Counted from the first letter of the stretch, positions 16,506 through 26,227 are shown. The stretch: 64,000 bases of DNA from Sphingobacterium sp. SGR-19 (GCF_011043555.1 NZ_JAAKGS010000003.1:124001-188000); one strand, 5' to 3'. Numbers and translations are program-made. The notes: generated from the sequence alone by a model not told the origin.

Positions 16506-19500
16506 TCATTTCCTATTCATCCAATAAAAAATCACCGGCAGCACTGTAAAACTCAAGAGCAGACAGATCAGCAATCCGCCTACAATCATAATAGCGAGTG
16601 GTTTTTGGATTTCTGATCCCATACCCGTGGACATGGCAGCCGGTAACAATCCCATCGAGCCCATTAGCGCAATCATAACCACCGGGCGTATCCGACTTTT
16701 AACACCGGCATAAATAGCCGGCAAAAGTTCCATCCGTTGACGGAGATTATCTCGTATCACGCCGATTAACACAATACCATCAATCGTAGCAACACCAAAT
16801 AAGATAATGAAACCGATTCCTGCCGAGATACCAAAGATAGTGCCCGTGATCCATAATGAAACAAATCCACCAATAAATGCAAACGCTAACGTTAAAGAAG
16901 ACACCAACGTGTCTTTGAAGTTCCCAAAGTTGAAATAGAGCAACAACAGTATCAGCGCGAGGCTGATCGGGACAACCAGTGATAGCTGTTTTGCTGCCCG
17001 CTCCTTACTTTCAAACTCGCCCGCCCATTCCATGTAATTTTCTTTAGGCAAAGAAATCTCCTGTTCTACGACATGTTTCGCTTCCGCAATTGTGCTGCCC
17101 AAATCGCGTCCGTCGATACTGAACCCAATACCAATATACCGACTATTCCCTTCGCGGTAGATAAAAGCAGCGCCCGTTTCATAACTGATCGTAGCAATCT
17201 CCTGTAAAGGAATACCACGGCCATTACTGCTCGGAATTAAAATGTTCTTGATCTTTTCCGGCGTATCACGATAATGTTCGTCGAAACGCAGCACAATATC
17301 AAACTGTCTATCTCCTTCATAAAATTTCGTGGCTGCCTGTCCACCTATCGTCATCGCCACGACCGCTTGTACATCGGCAGTAAACAGTCCATATTTTGCC
17401 ATTTCCGAGTCATGGAGCTGAATGCGCAATTCCGGCAATCCGATATTTTTATAAACATTAATATCCGTGATACCATGTACTTTTCCGATAGCAGAAGCAA
17501 CTTGATCCGCATAGTCTTCCAGATCATACAAATCATCACCAAATATTTTAATCACCAATGAACTTTTCACGCCCGCGACAAATTCCTCCACATTATCTTG
17601 TATTGGTTGGCTGAAACCGAAATTTATACCCGGATAATGTGCGAGCTTCTCCCGCAATTCCTGTATAATATCGTCTTTTTTCACCTTCCGTTCCCATTGC
17701 TTCTCGTCTTTCAATTGCACATTAAACTCAATATTAAAGAAACCCGTTGGATCCGTTCCATCATTTGGCCGTCCAGTTTGGGTCAATACAAAATCAATCT
17801 CCTCGCATCCCTTTTCCATGATCGCTTTCATTTCATTCGCTAGTCTGGTGGATTCGCGGAGGTTGACGCTATTAGGTAATGTTGCACGAATATAGATTGC
17901 ACCCTCGTTCAGTTTAGGTAGAAACTCCGAGCCGTAATGCAAAAATTTGAGTAAACAAACGATCAAAATACCTAGAAAAATACCGATGGTCGTCTTTTTA
18001 TAGCGAAAACTCGTTTTAAATAAGTCAAAAATGGTTCGTTGGAAAAATCGGGTCACGATATTCTCGCGTTCTTCAATATGCTTAGTAAACAAAAGTTTAC
18101 ACATGGCGGGTACATAAGTCAAGCTCAGAATCAACGATCCCAATAAAGCATATGCCAATGTAAATGCCAATGGCGTAAACATTTTCCCCTCCACTTTTTG
18201 GAAGGAAAAAATCGGAAGCAATGCGACAATCAGAATAACGAGCGCAAAAAAGATATACGATGCAACGCTTCCCGCGCTTTTTTTGATGACACCGAGCTTA
18301 CTCATTTTCGCAAAGCGCTCCGGTCCGACACGATGTGATAAACCTGCTAGGGCAACGAATACTGTTTCTACAATAACTAACGTCCCTTCTAACAACAAAC
18401 CAAAATCCAGGGATCCCATGGAAATCAAGTTTGCCGGTAACCCTTGAATCTTTAACATAATGATGGCAAAGAGGAAAGACAAAGGAATGACAGAAGCTAC
18501 GATAAAGGTCGATTTCCAATTGTACAGAAAAATAAAAACAATTAAAGAAACCAGTAAAATACCTTCTATTAGGTTATTGGAAACGGTACGGACGGTATTA
18601 TCGACCAAATGCGTACGATCGATTACCGGTTCGATCCGCACGCCTTCCGGTAATGTCCGCTGATTTAGTTCTTCTATCTTAGTCTTCAGATGCGTAATAA
18701 CTTCCGATGGATTTTCGCCACGAAGCATGACCACAATCCCTTGTACCAAATCATCTTCATCCCCGAGTCCGACCTGTCCTAAACGCGGCTTATGGGAAAT
18801 ATCCACATCGGCTACATGTTTTATCAATATCGGTGTCGAGCCGTTTAGCTTAATGGTGATATTACCAATATCTTCCAATTTATCCAATAAGCCTACGCCA
18901 CGCACCACATACGCTTGATCGCCTTGCTCGATGACATCGCCTCCCACGTTGATATTGGATTTTGATACGGCGTCATACACATCCAAAGGCGATAAATCAT
19001 AATTTTTCAGTTCCGCAGGATGAATCTTGATTTCATAAATTTTCTCCTCTCCCCCGAAACTGACAATATCCGCGACACCGGGAACACTGAGCAGCTCGCG
19101 TTCGATAACCCAGTCCTGTAAAGCGGTTATTTCTTTAATGGGCAAGTCGCCTTTGATCACATATCGAAAGATTTCCCCCGTTGCTCCAGAGGGTGGTTCT
19201 ATTTCGGTACTTGTTCCTTCCGGTAAATCCACACCTGCTAATTTGCTGGATACGTATTGTTGCGCATAGAAATCGTCAACCCCATCTTCAAACTGAACGG
19301 TGACGACCGACAGCCCGAACAGTGAAATAGACCGTACATTGGATTTGCGGGGAATACTATTCAGTTCCTTGGTAATGGGCAAGGTAATCAACTTCTCCAT
19401 TTCCTCCGCGCTACGTCCCGCCCATTGCGTAATGACACGGGCGCGTGTATTGGTGACATCCGGAAAAGCCTCTACCGCTGTATGACGCAGCGCATAAATA

Positions 19501-19589
19501 CCACCAAACAACAATACCATTACAGCAAATAGGACCAACGTGGTATGCTGCAACGAAAAAGTAACGATGCTTTGTACTAGCTTCTTCAT
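16506..19589 (-). CDS. Heavy-metal efflux RND transporter (CzcA/CusA family)
   Basis: This 1027-residue inner-membrane pump is the proton-driven component of a tripartite metal efflux system. It has the twelve-helix RND plan with helix 1 at residues 10-32 and the HME-type start AVEAFPDVTNTRARVITQW. The proton-relay signature in helix 4 reads DFGLLLEGTLVIVE, with Asp395, Glu401 and Glu408 at the spacing of CzcA Asp402/Asp408/Glu415; the middle Asp is Glu here. Around the CusA methionine site the sequence is VEEFVAGVKSSLVIKIFGDD, with Glu where CusA has Met623, so a divalent cation (Zn, Co, Cd or Ni) is more likely than Cu(I)/Ag(I). It is the last gene of a five-gene operon. Confidence 0.92.
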   Translation of the reverse strand: MKKLVQSIVTFSLQHTTLVLFAVMVLLFGGIYALRHTAVEAFPDVTNTRARVITQWAGRSAEEMEKLITLPITKELNSIPRKSNVRSISLFGLSVVTVQFEDGVDDFYAQQYVSSKLAGVDLPEGTSTEIEPPSGATGEIFRYVIKGDLPIKEITALQDWVIERELLSVPGVADIVSFGGEEKIYEIKIHPAELKNYDLSPLDVYDAVSKSNINVGGDVIEQGDQAYVVRGVGLLDKLEDIGNITIKLNGSTPILIKHVADVDISHKPRLGQVGLGDEDDLVQGIVVMLRGENPSEVITHLKTKIEELNQRTLPEGVRIEPVIDRTHLVDNTVRTVSNNLIEGILLVSLIVFIFLYNWKSTFIVASVIPLSFLFAIIMLKIQGLPANLISMGSLDFGLLLEGTLVIVETVFVALAGLSHRVGPERFAKMSKLGVIKKSAGSVASYIFFALVILIVALLPIFSFQKVEGKMFTPLAFTLAYALLGSLILSLTYVPAMCKLLFTKHIEERENIVTRFFQRTIFDLFKTSFRYKKTTIGIFLGILIVCLLKFLHYGSEFLPKLNEGAIYIRATLPNSVNLRESTRLANEMKAIMEKGCEEIDFVLTQTGRPNDGTDPTGFFNIEFNVQLKDEKQWERKVKKDDIIQELREKLAHYPGINFGFSQPIQDNVEEFVAGVKSSLVIKIFGDDLYDLEDYADQVASAIGKVHGITDINVYKNIGLPELRIQLHDSEMAKYGLFTADVQAVVAMTIGGQAATKFYEGDRQFDIVLRFDEHYRDTPEKIKNILIPSSNGRGIPLQEIATISYETGAAFIYREGNSRYIGIGFSIDGRDLGSTIAEAKHVVEQEISLPKENYMEWAGEFESKERAAKQLSLVVPISLALILLLLYFNFGNFKDTLVSSLTLAFAFIGGFVSLWITGTIFGISAGIGFIILFGVATIDGIVLIGVIRDNLRQRMELLPAIYAGVKSRIRPVVMIALMGSMGLLPAAMSTGMGSEIQKPLAIMIVGGLLICLLLSFTVLPVIFYWMNRK

Positions 19590-19592
19590 TTT

Positions 19593-20690
19593 TTATTTAT
19601 TCAGCTGCTCAAATATTAGCAAAGCGTTTGAGCCGACGACCCGCTCATTTGGCTTTAATTTTTCCTTTATAAAGGTATACTCCTCGTTAAGCCCCACAGT
19701 CGATATAGGTCTTATTTCCATATCACAACTGTCCCGATATACGACGACATATTCTTTGTTATTGCTAAATACTTTCGCGGTGTTTGGAATCGCAAATGCG
19801 TTTCCTTTCTTATTTTTTAAGTCAATAATAATATCCGCGCTCAACCCTGGCATTAAATCCAATTGGGGATTTGCCAATACAACCCGCGCTTTGAGCACAT
19901 GTTCGTTATCATCAAAGGCATTGTATATTTTATCTATTTTTCCGGTATAAAACTTATCTGGATAGGCTACCGTACGAACTTTCACAGGATTGCCTAGTGC
20001 GACATGACGTAAATTGCTAGCATATATATTCACCATTACCCATACCTCTTTCAAATTGGAAATCGAAAACAGGGGTGCGCTGTCCTCGGTCACATTTTGA
20101 CCCGGACTGATCGATTTTTGAATAATGTAACCATCCTTTGGTGCGAGAATATGAAAGGCATCTTTTCCTGCCGCTCTATAAAGCGATAAACTTTCGGTAA
20201 CTCTATCGAGCTCAATCACAGCACTTTCCAATTCATGTTCAGCAGCAAGGACATCCGGTGCCGCTAACAGTCCGTCTGCAGCAAGTTCCTTTTTACTTTT
20301 AACTTGTTTTTCCAACAAGCTAATTTGATTTTGTTGATATCGCTGTTGTTGATAAAGTTCCTGAATCTGGGTAGATTTTATCGTTGCCAAAACTTGTCCT
20401 TTGTGCACTTGGTCGCCCAACTCAAAACCGACCCTGTCTACCACGCCCGATAGTAGGCTACGAAACGCTACCATATCATTTTCGTTGTACTCTATCTTTC
20501 CCGATAACGTCAACTGCTCTGTAACCGGACGCTCTTCTACAGCAATAATCTCTGTCGATTGACGTAACCCTGCATTCATACAAAACGTTGCTGGTTTTTC
20601 TACTTCCGACCGCTTCTCATCTGCTTTAGGCGTACACGAGATTAATGCACAACATATCCCGATGAAATGCCCATAAATTATCTTCCTCAT
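19593..20690 (-). CDS. RND efflux periplasmic adaptor lipoprotein (CusB/CzcB type)
   Basis: The 365-residue membrane-fusion protein bridges the RND pump and the outer-membrane channel. It begins with a lipoprotein signal (GICCALISC, lipobox Cys about residue 19), then a beta-barrel/lipoyl half (VAFRSLLSGVVDRVGFELGDQVHKGQVLA), an alpha-helical hairpin around residues 115-160, the second lipoyl half (ILAPKDGYIIQKSISPGQNV), and a C-terminal membrane-proximal domain. No N-terminal metal-binding Met/His-rich extension typical of CusB is seen. It is three bases upstream of the RND gene and six bases after the outer-membrane factor gene, so the three are co-translated. Confidence 0.92.
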   Translation of the reverse strand: MRKIIYGHFIGICCALISCTPKADEKRSEVEKPATFCMNAGLRQSTEIIAVEERPVTEQLTLSGKIEYNENDMVAFRSLLSGVVDRVGFELGDQVHKGQVLATIKSTQIQELYQQQRYQQNQISLLEKQVKSKKELAADGLLAAPDVLAAEHELESAVIELDRVTESLSLYRAAGKDAFHILAPKDGYIIQKSISPGQNVTEDSAPLFSISNLKEVWVMVNIYASNLRHVALGNPVKVRTVAYPDKFYTGKIDKIYNAFDDNEHVLKARVVLANPQLDLMPGLSADIIIDLKNKKGNAFAIPNTAKVFSNNKEYVVVYRDSCDMEIRPISTVGLNEEYTFIKEKLKPNERVVGSNALLIFEQLNK

Positions 20691-20696
20691 AACTTC

Positions 20697-21947
20697 TTAA
20701 AAATCCTTACCGATTAGATATTGTAGCTCCTCGAACGTGTTGTTGTAATCTTGCCACAAGTCCAGAAATGCTGCTCTTGCTTCCCGGTGAGATTGCACAT
20801 AATCCATAAATTCCATTAATGTGACTTGACGGTTCTCCAAATGTTTACGGTAATTATCTATGATACCATCCTGTCCTTCTTCCATTCCGTCAGTCCACTG
20901 ATTTAATACGTTTTCGTATTTCAAAAGTTGATTTCTACAGCGCAATACCGTTTGTTCCAACTCCCGTTGCAACGCCGTATACGTGAGATGCTCTTGATCT
21001 ATCTGGTGTTTAGCTTTCTGTATATTTCCTTTGTTTCTGTTAAAAACAGGCAAATCCACCTGTACTCCCAAACCAATAAAGTCTTGCATAATATTCCCAC
21101 CACGGTCATATCCCAGTTGTAGCGTTACGTCTGGTGTTCGTTGTGCTTTTTCAAGTTCCAGGTGCTGTTTCGCCATTTCGATTGCCGTGGACTGCTTTTT
21201 AATACCGATATTTTGCTCAGCAATCAAATTGGTTATATCTTTAGGCACCAACAGGGTGCGGCTTACAAATGACTCCGCCACCGATAGCTTCTCTATTTCC
21301 AAATCGTTTATCCCCGTCAGCACGCGCAAGGTGGATAAACCCGCTTCGGCATCTGCTTCTAGCTCTGCCAGATCTTTTTGCATACGCAACAATTCGTTAT
21401 GTACACGATTATAGTCTGCTTTGGACACATTTTCCTGCTGAACCTGCCGTTGGTATTGTTTTTCCAATTGCTGAAATAACTTCACCATATCGACGAGTTG
21501 GGTTTGGCTATGTTTTAGGGTTGCCAGATGATGGAAATGTTGGCGAAGCTCCTTTCTTAATTCCCGGACGAGTTCTTCAAATTCGTAGACGGCCATACGA
21601 TGTTCCAATCGTTTGATGGCAACCCGTTTCTTTCGTTTACCGGCTGTTTCAACTAATTGCTCCAATTCTACAGACACTTGCTGGGTTTTACCGTAACTTC
21701 CAAAAAGAGGAGATAACGTTTCACTACCCGCATTCGCCCAAAGATTTACCTCACTAACGGCTAAACTAGGATTTGCCCACACCTTTTCCTGTACAATCTC
21801 TGCTTCTGCCTTGCTGACATCAAATTTCGCTGCCAACAATAAGTAGTTTTCCTTCAAGAAGCTTGCCTCCAGTTGTGTCAGGCTATAGGATTGCGCCCTG
21901 CTAAGCGATGCAACGAAAAAGAATAAAATAACTATGTAAAATCTCAC
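20697..21947 (-). CDS. TolC/CusC-type outer-membrane efflux channel
   Basis: The 416-residue product has a signal peptide (FYIVILFFFVASLSRAQS) and two long coiled-coil repeats separated by a beta segment, as in TolC-fold channels. Conserved features are NPSLAVSEVNLWANAG near residue 60, a helical repeat rich in heptads (LEKQYQRQVQQENVSKADYNR) and the second-half motif GVQVDLPVFNRNKGNIQKAK. It is short compared with TolC proper, as usual for CzcC-type factors. It is the first structural gene of the efflux operon. A consensus -7 box and two direct repeats lie directly upstream. Confidence 0.9.
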   Translation of the reverse strand: MRFYIVILFFFVASLSRAQSYSLTQLEASFLKENYLLLAAKFDVSKAEAEIVQEKVWANPSLAVSEVNLWANAGSETLSPLFGSYGKTQQVSVELEQLVETAGKRKKRVAIKRLEHRMAVYEFEELVRELRKELRQHFHHLATLKHSQTQLVDMVKLFQQLEKQYQRQVQQENVSKADYNRVHNELLRMQKDLAELEADAEAGLSTLRVLTGINDLEIEKLSVAESFVSRTLLVPKDITNLIAEQNIGIKKQSTAIEMAKQHLELEKAQRTPDVTLQLGYDRGGNIMQDFIGLGVQVDLPVFNRNKGNIQKAKHQIDQEHLTYTALQRELEQTVLRCRNQLLKYENVLNQWTDGMEEGQDGIIDNYRKHLENRQVTLMEFMDYVQSHREARAAFLDLWQDYNNTFEELQYLIGKDF

Positions 21948-21964
21948 CTCAAATTTATTTCCGG

Positions 21965-21972
21965 CAAAGTTA
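21965..21972 (-). promoter_or_regulatory. TAnnTTTG -7 element for the metal-efflux structural genes
   Basis: TAACTTTG on the minus strand, 17 bases before the ATG at 21947. It implies that the three efflux genes can be transcribed separately from the sensor pair. Confidence 0.55.
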
Positions 21973-21983
21973 GGCGGACAATA

Positions 21984-22003
21984 TTAAGGTAAACTTTAAG
22001 GTA
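21984..22003 (-). promoter_or_regulatory. Tandem TACCTTAA repeats, candidate response-regulator box
   Basis: Two exact copies of TACCTTAA (minus strand) start 12 bases apart at 21984-21991 and 21996-22003. They cover the expected -33 region of the efflux promoter. OmpR-type regulators commonly bind such head-to-tail repeats about a helical turn apart, and one is encoded in this operon. Confidence 0.45.
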
Positions 22004-22016
22004 GATTAGAGTTTGA

Positions 22017-23351
22017 TTAGAAATACAATTGGACGGTCGTCCCCTTCTCGCTCGATAGAATATTCATTTCGATATGATGCAATGTAAAAATAATATTTGC
22101 CATCGATAAGCCTATACCTTTTCCCTGATATTTTCGCGCATTGTCCGCGCGATAGAAATTCTGTAGAATATACTGTATATCATTTTCTGGAATGCCGATT
22201 CCTTGATCGATGATTGCCATAACCAGTTTACCGTCTTGTTCCTGAAAAAGAACACGAACCACTTGGTTATCCGAATATTTAATGGCATTTTCCAATATAT
22301 TTCCGAAAGCAAGCTCCAACAATTTATCGTTCCCATCCACCGTTAGCAGGCTATTGTTTTTCACCTGGATATCCACCTCAATACGTGCTTCGTGATAAAG
22401 TATCATATTCTCTATCACCTGCCACATCACCTCGTCCACACGAGTGGGTAGTAACTCGAAGTTGGTCTTCGCGCCGGAGAGGAGCATCATTTGTTCGAGC
22501 GTATCCTGCAAATCCAATGTATATTGCTCTAATTGGGCAATAGTATTTTTATATTCTTCGACTGAGCGCGGCTTGCTCTCCGTCACTTCAAGGGTACCTA
22601 GCAAGGCAGTTATAGGCGTACGCAACTCATGCGAGACATAGTCGATGAAGTTCTTCTGTACATGGAATGTCTCCGCAATACGCTTTACAAAATGATTGTA
22701 GGTTTTTACCAAATCTTCGATTTCAGCATACGTTTTAGTCAGCGATAGCGGTTTATTAAAGTTTTTACTATCCCTTTCCCGGATCTGGTCTATAATCTTG
22801 ATAATAGGCTGGTAGGCAATATGACTTAAATACCTGGAGAATAGAAAGATGAACGCTACACCGGATAGGAAAACAGCAATAAGGATGTGAAAGAGGGAGA
22901 GCATCTGCGCATTAAATGCGTCTTTCGACTCGCGGGTGACGACAACAAAATCCCCTTGATTGTCCCGATAAAAAATGCCATTGTAGAAAAAAGAGTCCGT
23001 TTTGAAAAAACCATTTTCGACACGACGTACCTCGGCTAAAAAATCAGGAGAAATCTGTTCGGTCGTCGACATGTCCCCGTTAAATACCTGATCTAGACTG
23101 TCAAATACGACAATATTCTGTCTCGAAATCGTCCGATGCAATTGGCTTTTTACATTAGCATGCTCCAAAAATGACAATTCATCCTGTTCCAGGTAGTAAA
23201 TCGCGGCCAATAGTGATTTGCTTTCTAACGATTGACGTTCTTTTCGTTCCATCTGCGCATAGTACGAAAAGTAGATCACGACGGAGAAAATCAGCATAAT
23301 GACACCAAATATTACAACAGCATATAGAGACAGCCTGTGCTTTAACTTCAT
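22017..23351 (-). CDS. Membrane sensor histidine kinase of the metal-efflux operon
   Basis: The 444-residue protein has membrane helix 1 at about 8-30, a periplasmic sensor to about 150, helix 2 at about 150-172, a HAMP linker, a HisKA dimerisation domain with the phospho-acceptor His241 in DYVSHELRTPITAL, and a C-terminal ATPase domain with an N-box (AFGNILENAIKYS), a G1 box (IIDQGIGIP) and a G2 box (GKGIGLSMA). It overlaps no neighbour but starts 4 bases after the response regulator stop, so the two form a pair. By context it senses periplasmic metal, although no obvious His/Met/Cys metal motif is seen in the sensor domain. Confidence 0.93.
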   Translation of the reverse strand: MKLKHRLSLYAVVIFGVIMLIFSVVIYFSYYAQMERKERQSLESKSLLAAIYYLEQDELSFLEHANVKSQLHRTISRQNIVVFDSLDQVFNGDMSTTEQISPDFLAEVRRVENGFFKTDSFFYNGIFYRDNQGDFVVVTRESKDAFNAQMLSLFHILIAVFLSGVAFIFLFSRYLSHIAYQPIIKIIDQIRERDSKNFNKPLSLTKTYAEIEDLVKTYNHFVKRIAETFHVQKNFIDYVSHELRTPITALLGTLEVTESKPRSVEEYKNTIAQLEQYTLDLQDTLEQMMLLSGAKTNFELLPTRVDEVMWQVIENMILYHEARIEVDIQVKNNSLLTVDGNDKLLELAFGNILENAIKYSDNQVVRVLFQEQDGKLVMAIIDQGIGIPENDIQYILQNFYRADNARKYQGKGIGLSMANIIFTLHHIEMNILSSEKGTTVQLYF

Positions 23352-23355
23352 ATCA

Positions 23356-24033
23356 CTAACCTTTAAACATATAACCTACACCTTTTACTGTAAAGATATA
23401 TTTCATATCCTCCCTTTCAATTTTGCTCCGTAGATAGGATATATATACATCCACAACGTTTGTATGATTATCAAACGTAATACCCCACACCGCATTTAAT
23501 ATCTGTACCCTACTTACGGTCTTCCCTATGTTTTCGACCAGATAAATAAGTAACTTATATTCTCGAGGAGATAACTCTACGTGCTGCCCTGCTAATGTCA
23601 CTTTATATTGCTCCCGGTTAATTTGTAATTGCCCAAATTGCAACTCGGCTTTCGGTGTTTCTAATTGCTCATATTGTCGCCTACGTGTAAGCGCCCGAAC
23701 GCGGGAGATCAGTTCATCAAAATGAAAGGGTTTGGTTAAGTAATCGTCAGCCCCATAGTCCAATGCGGATATTTTGTCCTGCACGCTGTTCAACGCACTT
23801 AGCATCAGGATAGGCGTATATACTTTTTTATAACGCAAGGCTTGTAAAAGCTGTACGCCATCCATATCGGCCAACATAATATCCAAAATAATTAAATCCC
23901 ACTCGATATTGATGTATTGTTTTAATACATCTTCCGCATTTTTACATAAAGTGACCAGATAACCGCACTCTTCCAATCCTTTCACCAGAAAATTACTGAT
24001 TCGATTATCGTCTTCTACTACAAGAATTTGCAT
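23356..24033 (-). CDS. OmpR/PhoB-family response regulator of the metal-efflux operon
   Basis: Started at the ATG at 24033 the protein is 225 residues and begins MQILVVEDD, the normal receiver-domain start; an in-frame ATG six codons upstream is less likely. The acidic pocket is Asp8/Asp9 with the phospho-acceptor Asp51 (LIILDIMLADMDG), switch Ser in LMLSALN and Lys in YLTKPF. The C-terminal winged helix (residues 130-225) contains LSPREYKLLIYLVENIGKTVSR and ends with TVKGVGYMFKG. It probably activates the downstream efflux genes through the TACCTTAA repeats at 21984-22003. It resembles CusR/CzcR regulators. Confidence 0.93.
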   Translation of the reverse strand: MQILVVEDDNRISNFLVKGLEECGYLVTLCKNAEDVLKQYINIEWDLIILDIMLADMDGVQLLQALRYKKVYTPILMLSALNSVQDKISALDYGADDYLTKPFHFDELISRVRALTRRRQYEQLETPKAELQFGQLQINREQYKVTLAGQHVELSPREYKLLIYLVENIGKTVSRVQILNAVWGITFDNHTNVVDVYISYLRSKIEREDMKYIFTVKGVGYMFKG

Positions 24034-24074
24034 AAGCTGGTATTTATCCAAAAATAAGGAATTTGGGGGGAAGA

Positions 24075-24103
24075 CAAAAAAAGCTGCCTTTTCGAGGCAG
24101 CTA
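24075..24103 (-). terminator. Intrinsic terminator of rny
   Basis: An 8-bp stem (AGCTGCCT with AGGCAGCT) and a 5-base loop are followed by a T7 run on the minus strand, 26 bases after the rny stop. Confidence 0.88.
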
Positions 24104-24128
24104 TACTTTTGATCTATTTAACAATTAA

Positions 24129-25688
24129 CTATTTCGCATAGGCAACCGACCTGGTTTCGCGAATAACCGTTACTTTGACTTGGCCCGGATACGTCATCTC
24201 TGTTTGGATACGGTTGGATATATCCGCTGCCAGAATCTCTGCCTGGGCATCAGAAACTTTCTCTGATTCGACGACGACGCGCAATTCGCGGCCCGCTTGA
24301 ATAGCGAACGTCTTTTCCACTCCAGGATAAGAAAGAGCAAGCTCTTCCAGTTCTTTCAAACGCTTAATATAGCTTTCTACCACTTCGCGACGTGCACCAG
24401 GACGCGCACCCGAAATCGCATCACATGCCTGGACAACAGGCGAAATCAAGGAAGTCATCTCTATTTCATCGTGGTGTGCGCCAATAGCATTACAAACATC
24501 CGGGTGTTCCTTGTATTTTTCTGCCAATTGCATACCTAAAATAGCGTGTGGCAATTCCGGATTGTCGTCAGGCACTTTTCCGATATCGTGCAGAAGACCT
24601 GCCCGTTTAGCATGTTTTACGTTTAAGCCAAGTTCTGCCGCCATCGTCGCCGCAAAGTTGGCCACTTCACGCGAGTGTTGTAACAGATTCTGTCCGTAAG
24701 AAGAACGATAACGCATTCGACCAACCATCCTTATCAACTCCGGATGAAGACCATGTATACCTAAATCGATTGCCGTACGTTCGCCAATTTCAACGATTTC
24801 ATCTTCAATCTGTGTACGTGTCTTCGCCACAACCTCTTCGATTCGAGCAGGGTGAATACGTCCATCAGTAACTAATCTGTGTAACGACAAACGAGCGATC
24901 TCACGGCGCACTGGATCGAATCCAGACAATATAATCGCTTCCGGCGTATCGTCCACAATGATTTCCACACCCGTTGCCGCTTCCAAAGCACGAATGTTTC
25001 GTCCTTCACGACCAATAATACGGCCTTTTATTTCGTCATTTTCTATGTTGAAAATAGATACCGTATTTTCAATAGCAGATTCCGTTGCTGTTCGTTGAAT
25101 CGTCTGGATGACTACTTTTTTCGCTTCTTTGGAAGCTGTCAATTTCGCTTCATCTACGATATCCTTGATTTGCATGATAGCTTGCGAACGCGCTTCTTCA
25201 CGCAGCGAGTTGACCAACTGTTCCCGAGCTTCTTGGGCAGACAAACCAGCAATTGTTTCCAACTGTTTGATGTGTTGGTTCTTCAATTGATCTACTTCTT
25301 CCGATTTTTTCTCGTTGAGTTCAATCAAATGGTCAAGCTTCTTGCTTTTGTTGTCTAATTCTTGCTTTTCCCGATTAAGACTTTCTAATTTTTGATTTAG
25401 CGACTGCTCTTTCTGCCGAATCGTATTTTCTTTTTGTGCTACGGCACTATTACGTTGGCTAACTTCTTTTTCGTGTTCCGCTTTTAGTTGCAGAAACTTC
25501 TCTTTTGCCTCTAAATTACGTTGTTTTTTGTGGTGCTCGGCTTGTTGTTCAGCCTCTTTAATAATACGCTCCGCTTTCTCCTGTGCCGTCTGTTCTTGTT
25601 TTTTGAAGACTGCCTGCAACAAAAAACGACCGATAACAACACCTATAATAAGCGAAACTATGATCGAAATAATAGTAATTAAATCCAT
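24129..25688 (-). CDS. rny: Ribonuclease Y
   Basis: The 519-residue endoribonuclease initiates mRNA decay at the membrane. It has an N-terminal membrane helix (residues 3-26), a long charged coiled coil to about residue 200 ([17 protein letters not shown]), a KH RNA-binding domain ([23 protein letters not shown], about 220-280) and a metal-dependent HD domain with [10 protein letters not shown] and [11 protein letters not shown]. Length and order match the Firmicutes and Bacteroidota enzymes. It is separated from zapA by a structured RNA whose own terminator lies 30 bases before the rny start, so rny transcription depends on read-through or a local promoter. Confidence 0.97.
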   Translation of the reverse strand: MDLITIISIIVSLIIGVVIGRFLLQAVFKKQEQTAQEKAERIIKEAEQQAEHHKKQRNLEAKEKFLQLKAEHEKEVSQRNSAVAQKENTIRQKEQSLNQKLESLNREKQELDNKSKKLDHLIELNEKKSEEVDQLKNQHIKQLETIAGLSAQEAREQLVNSLREEARSQAIMQIKDIVDEAKLTASKEAKKVVIQTIQRTATESAIENTVSIFNIENDEIKGRIIGREGRNIRALEAATGVEIIVDDTPEAIILSGFDPVRREIARLSLHRLVTDGRIHPARIEEVVAKTRTQIEDEIVEIGERTAIDLGIHGLHPELIRMVGRMRYRSSYGQNLLQHSREVANFAATMAAELGLNVKHAKRAGLLHDIGKVPDDNPELPHAILGMQLAEKYKEHPDVCNAIGAHHDEIEMTSLISPVVQACDAISGARPGARREVVESYIKRLKELEELALSYPGVEKTFAIQAGRELRVVVESEKVSDAQAEILAADISNRIQTEMTYPGQVKVTVIRETRSVAYAK

Positions 25689-25718
25689 TGTTTATATATA
25701 TGTTATTCTAGTTTGTTC

Positions 25719-25894
25719 AAAAAAAAACCGCAATTAAATGTAACAGGTCCCATGTATTATTAAACTTCGATTACACATGATTTGAGCAATTGATCATGAC
25801 CTAGATGGCTTTCGCAAAATGGTCTACATCTTGTTTTCGCTCGTGATATTGAAGCGTTAAGTTTAAAATAGTGACAACCCGAATTTAATTGCGG
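25719..25894 (-). ncRNA. ssrS: Structured ncRNA, candidate 6S RNA
   Basis: The 248-base gap between zapA and rny holds a minus-strand element of about 175 bases. Its ends form a perfect 12-bp closing stem (CCGCAATTAAAT at 25883-25894 on the minus strand with its complement at 25728-25739), immediately followed by a T9 run at 25719-25727. Inside it, AAGTTTAA pairs (25859-25866 with 25760-25767), and a hairpin AGATG/CATCT (25803-25831) and a hairpin CATGAT/ATCATG (25776-25798) lie toward the centre. A long terminal rod with bulges, a length near 175 and an intrinsic terminator fit 6S RNA, which binds RNA polymerase. Linkage to zapA is also seen for ssrS in E. coli. The family assignment is inference. 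Confidence 0.6.
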
Positions 25895-25936
25895 CAAATT
25901 CGTCGTTATAAAGCTCTAAAATAAAGAACGATATAT

Positions 25937-26227
25937 TTATTTTCTAAAGAAATCCGTTAATATAGCATCCAATTCGTGAACCTTCTCTTCCAATCCATCC
26001 TCATGTTGTTGTGCGTTGCGCTCTGCTTTAATCATTCCTGTAGCGTACTGCAAGACACACATAGACAACAAGTCTTGTTTATCACGAACTGCATAATTTT
26101 CCTGCAATTCCTTTATTTTTTCATTAATTAATTTCGCAGCGTACCTAATCACTTCCTCCTCTGCTGTATCTACCCTTAACGGATAAACACGGTCTGCGAT
26201 ATTTATTTTTATGGAAATTTCTCCCAT
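25937..26227 (-). CDS. zapA: Cell division protein ZapA
   Basis: The 96-residue product matches ZapA, a small FtsZ-ring stabiliser. It begins MGEISIKINIADRVYPLRVD, contains the conserved EEEVIRYAAKLINEKIKEL helix and then a coiled-coil tail. In Bacteroidota it is usually encoded beside a second small coiled-coil gene and pheT, as here. It follows that coiled-coil gene by 49 bases and precedes the ncRNA. Translation starts at the only plausible ATG. Confidence 0.93.
   Translation of the reverse strand: MGEISIKINIADRVYPLRVDTAEEEVIRYAAKLINEKIKELQENYAVRDKQDLLSMCVLQYATGMIKAERNAQQHEDGLEEKVHELDAILTDFFRK

Noticed and set aside
21269..21616. Plus-strand ORFs inside the efflux, pheT, susC and other minus-strand genes
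   Set aside because: They are antisense shadows of well-supported genes with no recognisable domain and unusual composition.
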